In this document: piece after piece, positions 9,595-21,129 of the stretch | Position numbering within the stretch: position 1 is the stretch's first letter | How the letters are laid out: each line of letters opens with the position of its first letter | Source of the DNA: Gonatopus flavifemur | Taxonomy: Eukaryota; Arthropoda; Insecta; Hymenoptera; Dryinidae | DNA: 64,000 nucleotides | Assembly: GCA_018340375.1 (NCBI GenBank) | Contig: JAFFJZ010000020.1 | Coordinates: 3,720,001 to 3,784,000, forward strand | Direction: 5' to 3' | The notes under the pieces: model-generated | What the model was told of the DNA's origin: nothing | What the model saw: the letters and a program-made list of their open reading frames with translations, nothing else | Databases searched by the model: none | Position numbers and translations under genes: made by a program

Positions 9595-10915
9595 CGAGGT
9601 GTGTTCAAAAAGTAAGGTGACTTTTCAAATTTCGCGGGCAACGTACTTTCGATTATCGATTTTTTTGTTTTGTTATGTTGGCACACTCTTCCCGAACATC
9701 TGTACCAAGTTTCAAGTGTATAGCATTTTTTGTTTGGTTGTGAGAGGCGTAAAGGTCATAAGTGTTTTGCGTGCTCGGCGATTTCTTGCTATCGAAAAAT
9801 ATGGATCAAAGGATTTGCATCAAATTTTGTGTAAAAAATAAAATAAAGTGCTCCGAAACACTTAAAATGTTGACAGTAGCATACGGTGAAACTGTTCTGA
9901 GTAAAAAAAATGTTTACAAGTGGTACAAACTCTTCCAAGATGGCCGGGAAGATGCCAATGACGAGCCTCGCTCTGGACGCCCAAGCACGTCAACAACTGA
10001 TGAAAACGTTCAAGCAGTGAAGAAAATTGTTTTGGAAAATCGTCGAATCACTATCAGAGAAGTTGCTGAGGATGTTGGTTTATCGCTTGGCTCGTGCCAT
10101 GAAATTTTTTCTAACGTTTTGGGCATGAGACGTGTGTCAGCGAAGTTTGTTCCGAAATTGCTAAATTTTGACCAAAAGAACCGTCGCATGAGCATCGCTC
10201 AAAAACTGTTGAATGACGTCAACGACGACCCAGATTTACTCAAAAGGGTCATAACTGGTGACGAATCATAGGTATATGGTTATGATGTCGAAACCAAAGT
10301 CCAATCGTCCCAATGGAAGACCCCAGATGAGCCAAGACCGAAAAAAGCACGCCAAGTTCGATCAAATGTCAAAGTTCTGCTCACTGTTTTCTTCGATTAC
10401 CATGGCGTGGTGCATCAGGAGTTCTTACCATATGGTCGTACGGCAATAAACAGTATTATCTTGGAGTTATGCGCCGTTTGCGAGAAGCAATACGAAGAAA
10501 ACGTCCAGAATTGTGGAAAAATAATTCATGGCTTTTGCATCACGATAATGCCCCTGCTCACTCATCTTTGCTTGTGAGAGATTTTTTGGCCAAAAACAAC
10601 ACCACAATCATGCCTCAGCCACGATATTCACCGGATTTGGCCCCATGTGACTTTTTCTTGTTCCCAAAACTAAAGAGACCTATGAAAGGACGGAGATTTG
10701 CAACGATTGAAGAGATAAAGACTGCATCGCTGGAAGAGCTCAAGGCTATACCGAAAAGTGCTTGTGAGAAGTGCTTTGAGGATTGGAAAAACCGTTGGCA
10801 TAAGTGTATTGTATCTGAGGAGGATTACTTTGAAGGGGACAACATAAATATTGATAAATAAATAAATATTTTTTCTTAAAAATACAAAGTCACCTTACTT
10901 TTTGAACACACCTCG
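9595..10915 (+). mobile_element. Mariner element 2, full-length but inactive
   Basis: Near-perfect inverted ends of about 27 bp (CGAGGTGTGTTCAAAAAGTA at left; TACTTTTTGAACACACCTCG at right) are bordered by TA at 9593-9594 and 10916-10917. The length of 1321 bp is typical of the family. It contains one transposase gene with a nonsense codon and a frameshift. The terminal repeats have stayed far better matched than those of mariner 1, so this copy is probably younger. Confidence 0.92.
9801..10861 (+). pseudogene. Mariner transposase 2 (DD34D), one stop and one frameshift
   Basis: The ATG at 9801 begins MDQRICIKFC, the usual start for this mariner group. An N-terminal HTH region (NVYKWYKLFQDG, then RSGRPST) and second HTH (ITIREVAEDVGLSLGSCH) lead to the first catalytic Asp in VITGDE. 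The next codons are TCA TAG where an aromatic residue is usual, giving a premature stop at 10267-10269. The frame then continues with VYGYDVETK to about 10445, where a single-base shift moves it to the frame ending at 10861. That part holds HHDNAPAH (second Asp) and YSPDLAPCDFF (third Asp), 34 residues apart. About 353 codons overall, the normal mariner size. Confidence 0.93.
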
Positions 10916-10918
10916 TAT

Positions 10919-11129
10919 TATGCTGTTGCTGTGAGAACTTGTTTTTCCCCCAATCAGTGATCACTTTCGATTTCGATCAATTCAAAGGAAACCTCAAATC
11001 TTACATGAAAAATGTTTACGGACTAATTCATAATTACCCATCATCGTACTGATAAGCCCATCAATAAATATTCGTGTTATTACAAATCCTGATAATTCAT
11101 TTTCGACAAATTCATACTTTCCATCTCCC
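10919..11129. other. No gene recognised upstream of the protease-like pseudogene
   Basis: AT-rich. No TATA-like or splice signals stand out ahead of the frame that starts at 11130. Confidence 0.4.
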
Positions 11130-12195
11130 ATGGTTAGTGAAGGGAGTCCAAATAATTGTTATTGTCATGCTGTATTGCAAGTTTTATTTTTAATTTTCGA
11201 ATTTAGATAACTTTCCTCTCTTGGCATTCCAAATTCGAACATTTACTCTTGTCTTTCTTCCATACGGTGAGAAAAGAATGGCAATATTTACCATGCAAAC
11301 ATGGCGTTTGGTCTTATTTCATAAAAAAATCGTGATTGTTATTATGTGAGAATGAAATTCTTTACCATTCCTGTGGTCATAATCACTATGCTACATATAT
11401 ATTGTTACCAGAAAAATGGTAAAGAATTCTATTCTTACATAGTAATGACACGATTTTATATGGAATAAGACCGAATACTATGTCAGCATGGTAAATATTA
11501 CCATTCTCTTCGCTCCGTGCATTCGTTCGCAATTACCTTCCAATGCACAGATAGGAACTTTTCATGTGAGAAATATACTTGCAGAAATTAATTCTGATTA
11601 CGCTCATTTTTGAACTAACGAACAACAAGATGTCGTAGAATTTTTACGAGCTACATCAACAACTAAGGGTACATTTACTCATATTATAGCCCCTTTATTC
11701 CTCTATACATATGAGATTACTATGTCTTGTTCTTCATGTCATTATATTGAAACAAAATAATAAAATATAAAAATAATATATTCAAAGTCGAATTACAGAA
11801 GACGAATTCATTCTTAGAGGATATTTCCCGGATCATAACATGGAATTTGTACAATTTGAAGACTTATTCACACTTACCCTGACAGATGAATATTGTATTC
11901 ATTGTAGATTTTTGCAATTGAGATCATCTACCACACCTGTCAGTCATAGCAATTACTTAATTGTGCGATGATGTAGATTTTCATATAATGGTGTAGATGT
12001 AGTGAAAAATATTACTCCCATTCAAAATTTCAATCTAGAATTTATTCCTTAGTTTGAACAAAAATTTTCATGTATTGCGATCATTCAACATGAAGGTCCA
12101 TCTGTGCATTGTGGACATTACACCGCAACAATCAGAATTGATAATTTTCAATGGATATCATAAAATGATTTATGTATACACCACAGTGAATTCGA
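11130..12195 (+). pseudogene. Decayed, intronless ubiquitin-specific-protease-like (C19) domain
   Basis: The conserved boxes of a USP-type deubiquitinase appear in order on one strand. From the ATG at 11130 the frame reads GSPNNCYCHAVLQVLF, matching the catalytic Cys box (Cys codon 11157-11159). After an inserted MITE (11263-11520) it reads FHVRNILAEINSDY and NEQQDVVEFL (the QQD box), then YEITMSCSSC (one CxxC of the zinc finger). From about 11800 it reads DEYCIHC and FSYNGVDVVKN, and finally HEGPSVHCGHYTA, the His box (His codon 12116-12118), followed by FQW. Excluding the MITE it is only about 270 codons, so little besides the catalytic domain is present. Several in-frame stops (after EFR, before TNEQQD, after ETK, and others) and at least one shift make it non-functional. 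No introns are evident. It may be a retrocopy, or cargo of a large mobile element or virus-derived insertion. Confidence 0.8.
11263..11520. mobile_element. Palindromic MITE inside the protease-like pseudogene
   Basis: Arms of about 105 bp pair around 11390, with TATTTACCATG and CATGGTAAATATTA as landmarks, and GAAAAGAATGG at left opposite CCATTCTCTTC at right. The same family occurs at 23091-23254. It separates the Cys-box exon-like segment from the QQD box, so it arrived after the protease-like frame. Confidence 0.8.
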
Positions 12196-12286
12196 CTCAA
12201 CTTTAAGCGAAACGTATTTAATCAGTTCGAAACGATTAGTTAAATACTCAGAACTTGGTATAAGTTTCGTCAAAATCGGATAATAT

Positions 12287-12559
12287 GCTCTCTAAAATCT
12301 TTGGAGTGAGATTTCACTCTTTAGCCAGCCAGAAGTGAGCCAGTCGAATTTTCGAGTGGAATTTCCACTCTTTCAGAGTGATATTCTAAGGTTTGAGGTT
12401 AGAACTCACAAACACTCCGATGCTAGATTGAATTTTTCACTTGAAAAAAGTGAGAGGTCACTCGAAACGAGTGAAAATTCCACTCGAAGCGGACAGGCTC
12501 ACTTCTGACACTTAGTGGAGTGAAACGTGCGATTTTTCACCCTTCTAGATTTAGAGAGT
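12287..12559. mobile_element. 274 bp GAGTG-word MITE, copy 2 (inverted)
   Basis: Near-identical reverse complement of 9313-9586. Together the two copies bracket mariner 2 and the protease-like pseudogene in inverted orientation. This could be chance in so repeat-rich a region. Confidence 0.85.
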
Positions 12560-13064
12560 GGAGCAAAGATATGCGCGATCGCGATATCACAATTTTTTTT
12601 ACATTTTTCCTCACCCCTTCGGTTCTTTTGTAACAATCCGGTTGAAACTTACATGACACCATTACTAACACTACATATAACCATGGTAAGAATTACATGA
12701 CGATCGAATAATAGGAACGGAAAATATCCCTGGTCGCAAAACACACAGACACAAAACCAAAAATTTTCCCGAATTTGGAGGAACATTTTGGCCGAAGAGA
12801 TTTAAACTTTGGGGACAAAAAATTTTCGGTTCCCGAAAACGATCACAAAGCTTCCCTCTAACGGGGAAACAATATTTCAATAATGCCATCACACACCGGA
12901 AAGAAATATTTATTTATTTTCCATAAAATGTTTATTCGTGAAAATTAAATATTCAATTGGATTCCAAAATTGATTGCTTCTGGTGAATAAATTATCTATT
13001 CAGAAGACTAATTTATTTGGAGCGAGCATTCCATTATTTGATTTGATTGACTATTTCATTGATC
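12560..13064. other. No gene recognised
   Basis: AT-rich, with TATTTATTT and GAATAAATT words from 12905 onward that continue beyond the hAT insertion at 14099-14150. This suggests the hAT landed in an older word-array element. Confidence 0.4.
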
Positions 13065-14090
13065 TAGTAATGTTCGATTCCGATTCGATTTTTGAGAAAA
13101 TCGATTCTTTTTTAAAAAAATCGCGATTCTGAATCGATTTTTCACCAATCGATTTCTTTGACAATCGATTCTTTAGCCTAAGAATCAACAATCGATTCTT
13201 TGCATCTGTTCATTTCTCCTTTTCTTTCAACTCCATCCATTATGATTGGACTTGAATATTTTTCCTTTATTTGAAACCATTTTCATCAGATAACATCAAG
13301 TAAAAGTTTGGGTATCCATGAAACTTCAATTCCATAATGATTGTAAATTTTTCCTATCAACGGGTCGTGAATAGTGTTTTTGTGGCGTCATCATGTCGTT
13401 CTCAACCAATCAAGTGTTGTAGAAAAGGATCGGTGAACAACTCAGAACACAAACTACTGTTGCCTTGACTGACCGTTTGCAAGATTTTATTCGTATAACA
13501 TTTCGGCAAATTGAACCAAATCCTATTATGGCCATTTCTACGATATTAGATCCTAGATTTAAAAAAATTAAAAATGGGTAATAATCAAGCAAGCCATATC
13601 ACAAATTGGATTCTGAACATAAATCTGGATTCTTTTATGGTTTGTGCATATTAGAGAACGAAGTTTATGCAGAACTTCTGACATTCAGAGTTTATTATTC
13701 TGGAAATTTTCTTATGCTTACCAGGAATCGGTAAAAAAAAAACAAAACTCACTCAGAGTCTAATTTTAGTAGTGGATTTCATTATTACGCATTTAAAAAT
13801 TCCAGTAAACTTATGGTTTGCAGTAACAGTTGGCGCAACATTCGGCTCGCTTCTTCTGATGCTTGAATGTCTTAAATATAATTTTCTGTCACTCAATATT
13901 ACGGTAATTAGATCATCATTATTTCTGCAAATGCGGATGTAATTTGAAAAAAAAATGTTAATCGATTTTTTAGGAATCGATTTTTGAAGAATCGATTCTT
14001 TGGTTTCGATTTTGTAGGAGAATCGATTCTTGTGATTTGATTCAGAATCGATTTAAGGATCGATTATTCAACAAGAATTGAACATCACTA
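13065..14090. mobile_element. Internally deleted hAT element with 8 bp target duplication
   Basis: The ends TAGTAATGTTC and GAACATCACTA are short inverted repeats. They are flanked by identical 8 bp copies CATTGATC at 13057-13064 and 14091-14098, the hallmark of hAT transposition. About 140 bp at each end is packed with AATCGATT and GAATCGATT words, resembling the subterminal repeats that hAT transposases bind. A fragment of transposase remains in the middle. Confidence 0.85.
13423..13581 (+). pseudogene. hAT (ZBED-like) transposase fragment
   Basis: A 52-codon open segment between a TAG and a TAA. It ends with IMAISTILDPRFKKI, very like the conserved ATxLDPRFKxxxF block of hAT transposases and the host ZBED proteins derived from them. 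The preceding stretch (TVALTDRLQDFI) fits the helical region just before that block. N-terminal BED finger and C-terminal dimerisation parts are absent, so this is a remnant inside a deleted element. Confidence 0.75.
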
Positions 14091-14336
14091 CATTGATCCC
14101 AATAAATATGCTATGGAAAAAGGAAAATAAACTATTTATTTAGTTAGAAGAAGTTTTTTTCCATTGCAATGGTGACGTGCATGCCAAGAAATGTTCTTAT
14201 CGCGCTGGTCACGTGTTTCCTCATAAAGCATTGTTATTGGTAGCAAATCGAGATGATGGCGCCATAGTGAACACGTAATGTTAACATTCGGTTCATCTGA
14301 ATGTATAAGTCAGTTGTACTGATAGGGTTGTGGCTC

Positions 14337-14472
14337 TGATGCCAGATGCAACAAGACTACCCCCTCCATCACACCCATCTGTATAGAAATCTCACATACA
14401 CAATGAAACCGCCGGCAAAAGAAATTTCATTTTAGTGGAGCGTGTTGGAGGGGTTCACTTCCCGGCATCACT
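14337..14472. mobile_element. Short MITE, uninterrupted relative of 2403-6246
   Basis: TGATGCCAGATGCAA at the left and CCGGCATCA at the right are inverted. The blocks ACCCCCTCCATCACAC, TGAAACCGCCG and GAGCGTGTTGG match the two halves at 2403-2500 and 6211-6230. It therefore shows the pre-insertion state of that copy. Confidence 0.7.
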
Positions 14473-14713
14473 GGGTTTTGTCCCAGTGGTGAATTTTGCA
14501 TATTCCTACTGGAACTACCTATCGCATGATAACCTGACACACTAACTAGTCAATTATATGGAAAAGTGTAGCCTATATACGCATAGGCATCAATGGTTAT
14601 TCATCATCTCGTGAATGGCACGAGCCTTCTACCTTGACTGGGAAATATTATCGGGTTAATTTTAAGAGGCTGTTTTGTTTTTTTGTTTCAGATAATGACC
14701 ACGGCTGTCATTG

Positions 14714-14860
14714 CCCAGGTGCAAACATTTTGTAGAATTTTCATCAGGATTTGGTTCTACATAATCATCCTCACTAAATCATGTTTTATGTTACATTTAT
14801 GGCGTAGAATTTGTATAGACCCAAATCCTCACAAGAATTCTACACGATTTTTTACCTGGG
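14714..14860. mobile_element. Hairpin MITE with CCCAGGT ends
   Basis: CCCAGGT at left and ACCTGGG at right bound arms in which TTTTGTAGAATTTTC pairs with GAATTCTACACGATTTT and AGGATTTGG with CCAAATCCT. Confidence 0.6.
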
Positions 14861-14954
14861 TGTCTCCGCAAACTTGAAAAATGGTCTCGAAGATCGCCCT
14901 GTAAGTTCGTCATTTCGAAGAAAAATTAATGAAAAAGATCTTGGTCATAAACTT

Positions 14955-15500
14955 GAATTCTTTACTAATAAATTTGAAGAGTTTCTACAAACCTTTTACA
15001 TCATTTGTACCTTAAAGGGACTCGAGCATAGGAAAGCGAGGGCGGGAAAAAGTCAATTCTTGCGCGAACTTTTTTTCGGAAGGTACGTGATTAATACAAG
15101 CTCAAAGTGAATAATAATGAATGACATACTTGGGATTGCGCATTGCCGCGCTCTTTGAATTTCTTGATTATTTCTGAAGGTTGAAAAAGTGAATTGTAAA
15201 ATTTGTTGACGTCAAAGTTTAAAATTTGACAATTTACTTTTTTAGCCTTCAGAAATAATTGAGAAATTCAAAGGGCGCGGCAATGCGCAATCCCAAGTAT
15301 ATAATCCATTGTTATTCACTTTAAATTTGTATTCATTACGTCTCAGCTGAGGAATCTTGAAGATGTCTCCCTGAGACTTCTTGAACATATTTGAATGTTA
15401 GCTGGGGTACCTTTCGGGAAAAGTTCGCGCAAAATTTGACATTTCCTCTCCCCCTCCTCCTCAAGCTCGAGTTCCCTTGAAAAATTCATGAAATTCTGTC
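14955..15500. mobile_element. Nested palindrome
   Basis: The inner arms (15104 onward and up to 15322) share ACTTGGGATTGCGCATTGCC and its reverse complement. The outer arms (15019-15085 and 15408-15472) share CTCGAG, TTGCGCGAACTTTT and GGTAC in mirrored order. The weaker outer match reaches to about 14955 and 15500. The inner palindrome probably inserted into the centre of an older one. Confidence 0.65.
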
Positions 15501-15661
15501 TTTCTAACTCTTTGTCGCTGGAAATTCTCCATACCATTTATTTTTGATATGGGGAAACCCCTGGTTAAAGAAGCCCATGGATGTTCGTCAAATCTCATTG
15601 AAATTGGACAAAGGTCTGATTGATCAATGGGTTCCTTAAACTAGGGAAAACTAGGAAGGTG

Positions 15662-16575
15662 CCCATACAGGAAACCCCGATAATGTACACACAGCCAACA
15701 ATCGGCCCATGTATGGCTCCCATCAAATAGCCAACAATGGATTCACATCATTGGAACAAGTGTGGCCCACCACTGGCTGATAAAAAAGACCAGCAATGGA
15801 GACAGCCGATAATCAGCCGATAATCAGCCGATGTACGGCTATAGTGAACGGCCAACAATTGATTCCCCGTGACTGACTGAAATATGGTTTATTACTAAGT
15901 GAAATGGATTTCAAAGTTGGATGTATTGTATTCGTAATCATCCGTGAAAAAAGTTTGTTTTGGCCTTATTTCTATTACGCTGAATAAAGAATTCACATCC
16001 ATCAAATACGTTTTACATGATTCAAATAAATTCTTATTTACACAGATAATCAATCATTTTCTCATGTAAAAAACAAACAATTTGAAGGAATAAGCAACTA
16101 AATTCAACTGATTTATCGAGAGTGCTTTTGACTCGTATAATTTTATATTTGAGATTGTGGAAATATCGGGAACGCAAATCTATTCAGAAAAAAAAATCCA
16201 TTTCTGATCTTGTGTAAACTGGAATGACAAATTTCCCTAAAACAAAAACAATAAAGTGTTTTGGATTAACACTTGACCACTCATTTGAAGTAATACTGAA
16301 CCGATTATTCTGGAACGCAGTCATATCGCATTGATGGCTGATATTCGAACATCATCCTGAAATTTCTGGCCATAAATCGGGATCATTTAGCCCCATTACT
16401 GGGCCAATCAATAATTCTATACATGGCCCATTATTTATTGCCATTACTGGACCCACGTTATCATCCAGTAATTAACCATTGATGAGCCATTAATGGGCGC
16501 CATTATCGGGCGAAGAACGCCGTTTGTGGTCCAGTAACGTGCCATTATTGGGCCAATTGATGAACCCTGTATGGG
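15662..16575. mobile_element. Word-array MITE, CCCATACAGG ends
   Basis: CCCATACAGG at 15662 is matched by CCTGTATGGG at 16566-16575. Both ends carry iterated GCCAAYAATSG, GGGCCAAT and GGCCCATT words. The middle is AT-rich without coding sequence. Confidence 0.6.
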
Positions 16576-17512
16576 AAGTTCACCCAAAGATTCAACATCA
16601 ATAATTCGAACTTTCGTTGCTGTTTCCATAGTGAGAATACATTCACGATGAAAGTTATGTTTAAAAAAATCAAGGGAGCATAGGAATTATAATTAACCCT
16701 TTGTCGCAGGAATAGCATGAAACAGCACCCATCGCGAGGCTCATCGTTCAAGTTTTCACATAATAATTACAAAAATATTCATTGTGCATCACGGATTGGC
16801 AATTAATACGAAACGTGTGTCCATGTAATCCAAGGATGTGATTTGAATAAAAATTGAAATATTTGAAATTATATTAATTATCTTGATGAGATATAAAATA
16901 ATTATTGAGTTTCTACATGGAAATAATTAACCGTACAAACGTCAGAAATTATATGAATCAGAGATGTTCTTAAATTCTTGTTTCAAATATTTTGCCACCT
17001 TTTTCGAACTTATCAACATTAATAAAAAATGCATATGACAAACTGATTTCACATGATTAGCGAGTAAAATCGATGAAATTAGAATACAATTGATTCGGTT
17101 TGAAAATATTGAGAATGCATTTGAGTTCATTGCTTCGATTGAAGCCGCGTTGCTGTGATTGGTAGGAAAACAAATATTGAAATTTAATGTTAACTGGCAC
17201 AAGACAATCGCGCGTGCTAGATGAATGGTTTATAGTTCATTCCCAGGAAAAATTGATTTTGAACTAATGAATCAAATCTACGTAGATCTAAAAAATTTAA
17301 AAATCCAAGTTGATTCAGATCTATGGAGATCTGATTACTTTTTTCCAAAAATCCTCAATTCTTAGAAAGGATCTACAGAGAGGGGAGAATTGGCTTATTC
17401 CTAAGAACATCTCCATACAGGAATTTATCATTGGCGCTAGCATGGCACAATGTAGATAAAGTATGGCCGAGATTTGGCAACCAAGCATGGCGCAACACTG
17501 AAATGATAACAT
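16576..17512. other. No gene recognised
   Basis: Contains a cluster of AGATCT-type words at 17275-17335, resembling those at 21783-21880 and 35246-35400. About 17411-17512 has GCCAAGCATGGCG-like words that resume after the MITE at 18533, so the MITE probably sits in another word-array element. Confidence 0.4.
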
Positions 17513-18532
17513 CCCTAGTAGAAATATAATCAGTTTTCCCCATTACTGATGAGGCACTGATGAGGAAACGCTAATCAGGAAAAACTGATCATTTACTTAT
17601 TGGGAACTGATTTGTCTAATATGATTATTAAAATTCATATGAAACTGATCAAATTCTGACAAGTTCTTGCCTTTATTCGCAAGAAATATTGATAGCGTAA
17701 ATGTTCATAAAAAATATTCGGTTTAAAAAACATATTCATTGTTATTGAAGTGATATATTGCAATTGTGAAATTACACATATTTCCGATATGTCTTAACCA
17801 AAATTTGAAGTATCTCAAAGAAATTGAATCGAATTGGTTCAAATTATTTGATCCTGGGTTTGCTGTATCGAATCGATGAAACCTAACCTCAATAATCATA
17901 AAGAGTATATACACATAACAAAGCTACCTTGGAAATTGTTAGATTTTGTAAGGTTATGGTATAAAAGGAGATGAGGTGTAATATGTATACTTATATTCTT
18001 TCTTGTTGTGAAATAATATAGTTTTGTTATTTATTATGAGTAAGTATAGTAGTAACTTGAATATTATCTCATGATTGAAGTGGAAACACCATACATATGG
18101 TTTGATATATTTTTTGTCCTTGGCCAAAACTCCTACATTTTATCTAAGAAAAAGTCTAGGAAAATTTTTCCTACGGGTTTTGCTGAAAATTTACTTTTTA
18201 ATCCTTGGAAACATCTTGAAGAAAAACATAAATTATTATTTAGGTGAAGAATCATCAATTTAGTGTTATAATTTCATATCTTCATCGACATAACCTGCAT
18301 TTTTGTGGGTGATAAATGCTTCGTTAGTTATTCGCAAATAACTCATCAACTACCGATCAGTCCCTCATCAGTTACTCGCTCATATCTGCTCAGTTTCTTC
18401 AATCAGTTTCTGATTAGTCAGAGCGTTACACCCCTTGTCGGAAACTTTGTAAGTTTCCTGATCAGTCCCTGATCAGTAAAATGGAAAACTGATCAGTGCC
18501 TCATCATTTGCTAGAGAAAATTTCTACTAGGG
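17513..18532. mobile_element. MITE with CCCTAGTAGAAAT ends
   Basis: CCCTAGTAGAAAT at 17513 is mirrored by ATTTCTACTAGGG at the right end (last bases 18532, allowing for TTTCTACTAGGG). Just inside both ends lie repeated ACTGATCAG and TGATGAGGCACTGAT words in mirrored order. The AT-rich centre has only short chance frames. Confidence 0.7.
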
Positions 18533-18909
18533 ATCATTTTATGATTTATCAATGTGTTTTTCCGACAAAGTCCCATCATTGATGCAGAGATGGCAACGAA
18601 ATATACCATCATTGGCAAACAATAGAAAAATTTGTTTATCAACGTTGTGCCAATGATAAAACTGTGAAAGATAATAAACCCAAAAATATATGAAAATTAT
18701 GCGCATTTCACAATTTCCAATGTATGTTATTTGGAACAGTATTGTGTTCCCCTCATTTATCTGTAAATAACTCGGTGTTTTTTTGTCGTTAAAGTTCGCC
18801 ATGAGAAGTGTACACAATATGGATCAGCGGTAGGAAGCCTTTGATATAATCTGTAACAAAGAACGATGGACTGTTCTTCCAGAGAATTATTTGAGCCTTA
18901 TGTATTTCT

Positions 18910-19357
18910 TGCATACATCTCTCACTGCTCGCGAGAAACATTTGATCGGTGACTTAGCTAGCAATTCAGCCATTAAAAGTTCAAATTAAAGAGCATGCCA
19001 ATATTCAGCCATGCTATTACCAATGATCAGCGCTACATTGAAAACTAATTTTCATCCAGACTAGACCAAAGTTTGTGGCTATATTCGACCACGTTCCGAA
19101 AAATCCTCACTCCCAATAGAATCCATCGTTCAGTCAATGTTGAACTGAGGATGAGTCTAGCAAGCGCCAAGCCTGGCAGAATTGTGAATCAATGGCAGAC
19201 TGACAACCGAAATTTGTTGAACATCGATATCGGTGCAACATCATAATTGTTGTTAATCAACATTGAATATTCATAGATTGCCAAGCCTTGGCTGTCAACA
19301 TTCCGCCAAGCTATAATCTATTGTCAGCTTTGGCGGAACCTCAAAATTTTTATATGG
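18910..19357. repeat. Direct repeat unit A (~450 bp)
   Basis: Aligns base for base, with scattered changes, to the sequence starting at 19359. Shared blocks include GACTTAGCTAGCAATTCAGCC in part, AGCATGCCAATATT and AGCAAGCGCCAAGCCTGGC. It ends TTTTTATATGGG. It is uninterrupted at CTATTGTCAGC (19319 on), where its twin carries a 1.7 kb insertion. Confidence 0.85.
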
Positions 19358-19805
19358 GATCGTATACATTCCTCACTACTCGTGAGAACCACTCGATCGG
19401 TAACTTAGCTAGCAATTCAGCCATCAAAAGTCAAAATTAAGGAGCATGCCAATATTGAGCCATGCTATTACCAATGATCGGCGCTACATTGAAAACTAAT
19501 TTTTATCCATACTAGACCAAAGTTCATGGCAATACTCGACCGCGTTTCAAATGATCCTCACTTTCAATAGAATCTATCGTTCGGTCGATGTTGAACCAAG
19601 GATGAGCCTAGCAAGCGCCAAGCCTGGCGGAATTGTGAATCAATGGTAGGCTGACAACCGAAATTCGTTGAACACCGATATCGGTGTAATATTATATTTG
19701 TTGTGAATCAACATTGAATATTTATAGGTTGCCAAGCCTTGCCTATCAACATTGCGTCAAGCCATATTCTACACGGAAAGACCGGGTCTACCATGTGTGT
19801 AAGTA

Positions 19806-19913
19806 CCCCAAGAGAACACAAACCTCCAAGAACGTCCAATAGACGTACTGGACGTCCAATAGACGTTCAAGTACCTCCGTTGGACGTATTTGGAGGTTTG
19901 TGTTCTCTTGGGG
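19806..19913. mobile_element. TA-flanked hairpin MITE inside the mariner 3 terminal repeat
   Basis: CCCCAAGAGAACACAAACCT at left pairs with AGGTTTGTGTTCTCTTGGGG at right. TA borders it at 19804-19805 and 19914-19915. The intact right terminal repeat of mariner 3 has a single TA at this position, so this is a clean TA-duplicating insertion. Internal words are GGACGT and ACGTCC. Confidence 0.9.
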
Positions 19914-20072
19914 TATGAAACCGGAATTTGCCCATAGGTGGCGCTAGATGTCTATGCAGTTACCGACACATCACGTCAGCGGTGTCTTGTTATTGTATTG
20001 ATACCCGACAAAGATTTCCAACTCACAATAACACGAGTTTCATTCAGTAGCATTAGTTTATTAGAGATAAAC

Positions 20073-21129
20073 ATGTCGAGTTTTGTGCCAACAAATTACG
20101 ATTTGCGGACAGCACTACTTTTCTGTTTTCATCTGAAGAAAACCGCAGCCGAATCGCATCGAATGCTTTTGGAGGCATTTGGTGAGCATGCTCTCGGTAA
20201 AACACAGTGTTTCGAGTGGTTCAAGCGGTTCAAAAGTGGCGATTTTGACGTCAGGAACGAAGAACGTGGAAGACCACCGAAAAAGTTTGAAGACGCTGAC
20301 CTGCAAGCTTTGTTGGACGAAGACGACGCTCAAACACAACAACAACTGGCGGATCAGTGGAAGGTGACCCGAGAAGCCATCTCCCTTCGGTTGAAAGCCA
20401 TGGGAAAGATACAAAAGGTGGGGAAATGGGTTCCACATGAACTCAACGAAAGACAGCAGGAAAACCGCAAAACATCATGCGAAATGCTGCTCGCCAGGTT
20501 CCAAAGAAAGTCATTTTTCCATCGAATTGTGACTGGCGATGAAAAGTGGATATATTCCGAGAATCCTAAGCGCAAAAAGTCATGGGTTACTCCGGGTGAA
20601 CCATCAACATCGACGGCAAGACCAAACCGCTACGGACGGAAGACAATGCTGTGTGTTTGGTGGGATCAGAAGGACGTAATCTACTATGAGCTGCTGAAAC
20701 CTGGGGAAACTGTCAATACTCAATGCTACCGACAACAAATGATCGATTTGGATCGAGTTTTGCGTGAAAAACGACCAGAATACCAACAAAGAGTGAGTGA
20801 GTGATCAACCAAGGTGATTTTGCTGCATGACAATGCACCAGCACACAAAGCAAAACAGTTCCAGGAAACGATAGAATCGTTCCGTTGGGAGATCCTTCAG
20901 CACGAGCCTTACTCACCGGACCTTGCCCCATCGGATTACTACTTGTGTGCATCGATGGGACACGCACTTGCTGAGCAGCGCTTTACTTCTTACGAAGATG
21001 TACGAAAATGGCTCGATGACTGGTTTGCATCAAAAGAGCAACGGTTCTTTTGGCGCGGAATCCACAAATCGCCAGAAAGATGGAAAAAATGTATAGATAG
21101 CGACGGACAATACTTTGAACAAGTTACTT
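20073..21129 (+). pseudogene. Mariner transposase 3 (DD34D), one in-frame stop
   Basis: The ATG at 20073 opens MSSFVPTNYDLR, followed by an N-terminal HTH (FCFHLKKTAAESHRMLLEAF, then TQCFEWFKRF), a second HTH (QTQQQLADQWKVTREAIS) and WVPHEL. The catalytic motifs are VTGDEKW, LHDNAPAH and YSPDLAPSDYY, with 34 residues between the second and third Asp. A single TGA at 20802-20804 lies in a short run of GTGAGTGAGTGA just before the second catalytic motif. The frame is the same on both sides, so an apparently small local change is all that breaks it. The usual mariner end GQYFE is at about 21129, but no stop follows there and the frame stays open to 21215. Confidence 0.93.

Noticed and set aside
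9762..9800. Upstream extension of the mariner 2 transposase (MFCVLGDFLL)
   Set aside because: The family normally starts at the ATG at 9801 (MDQR); the extension is chance reading in the untranslated leader.
18075..18263. 62-codon plus-strand frame with hydrophobic residues
   Set aside because: AT-rich chance frame in the centre of the MITE 17513-18532.
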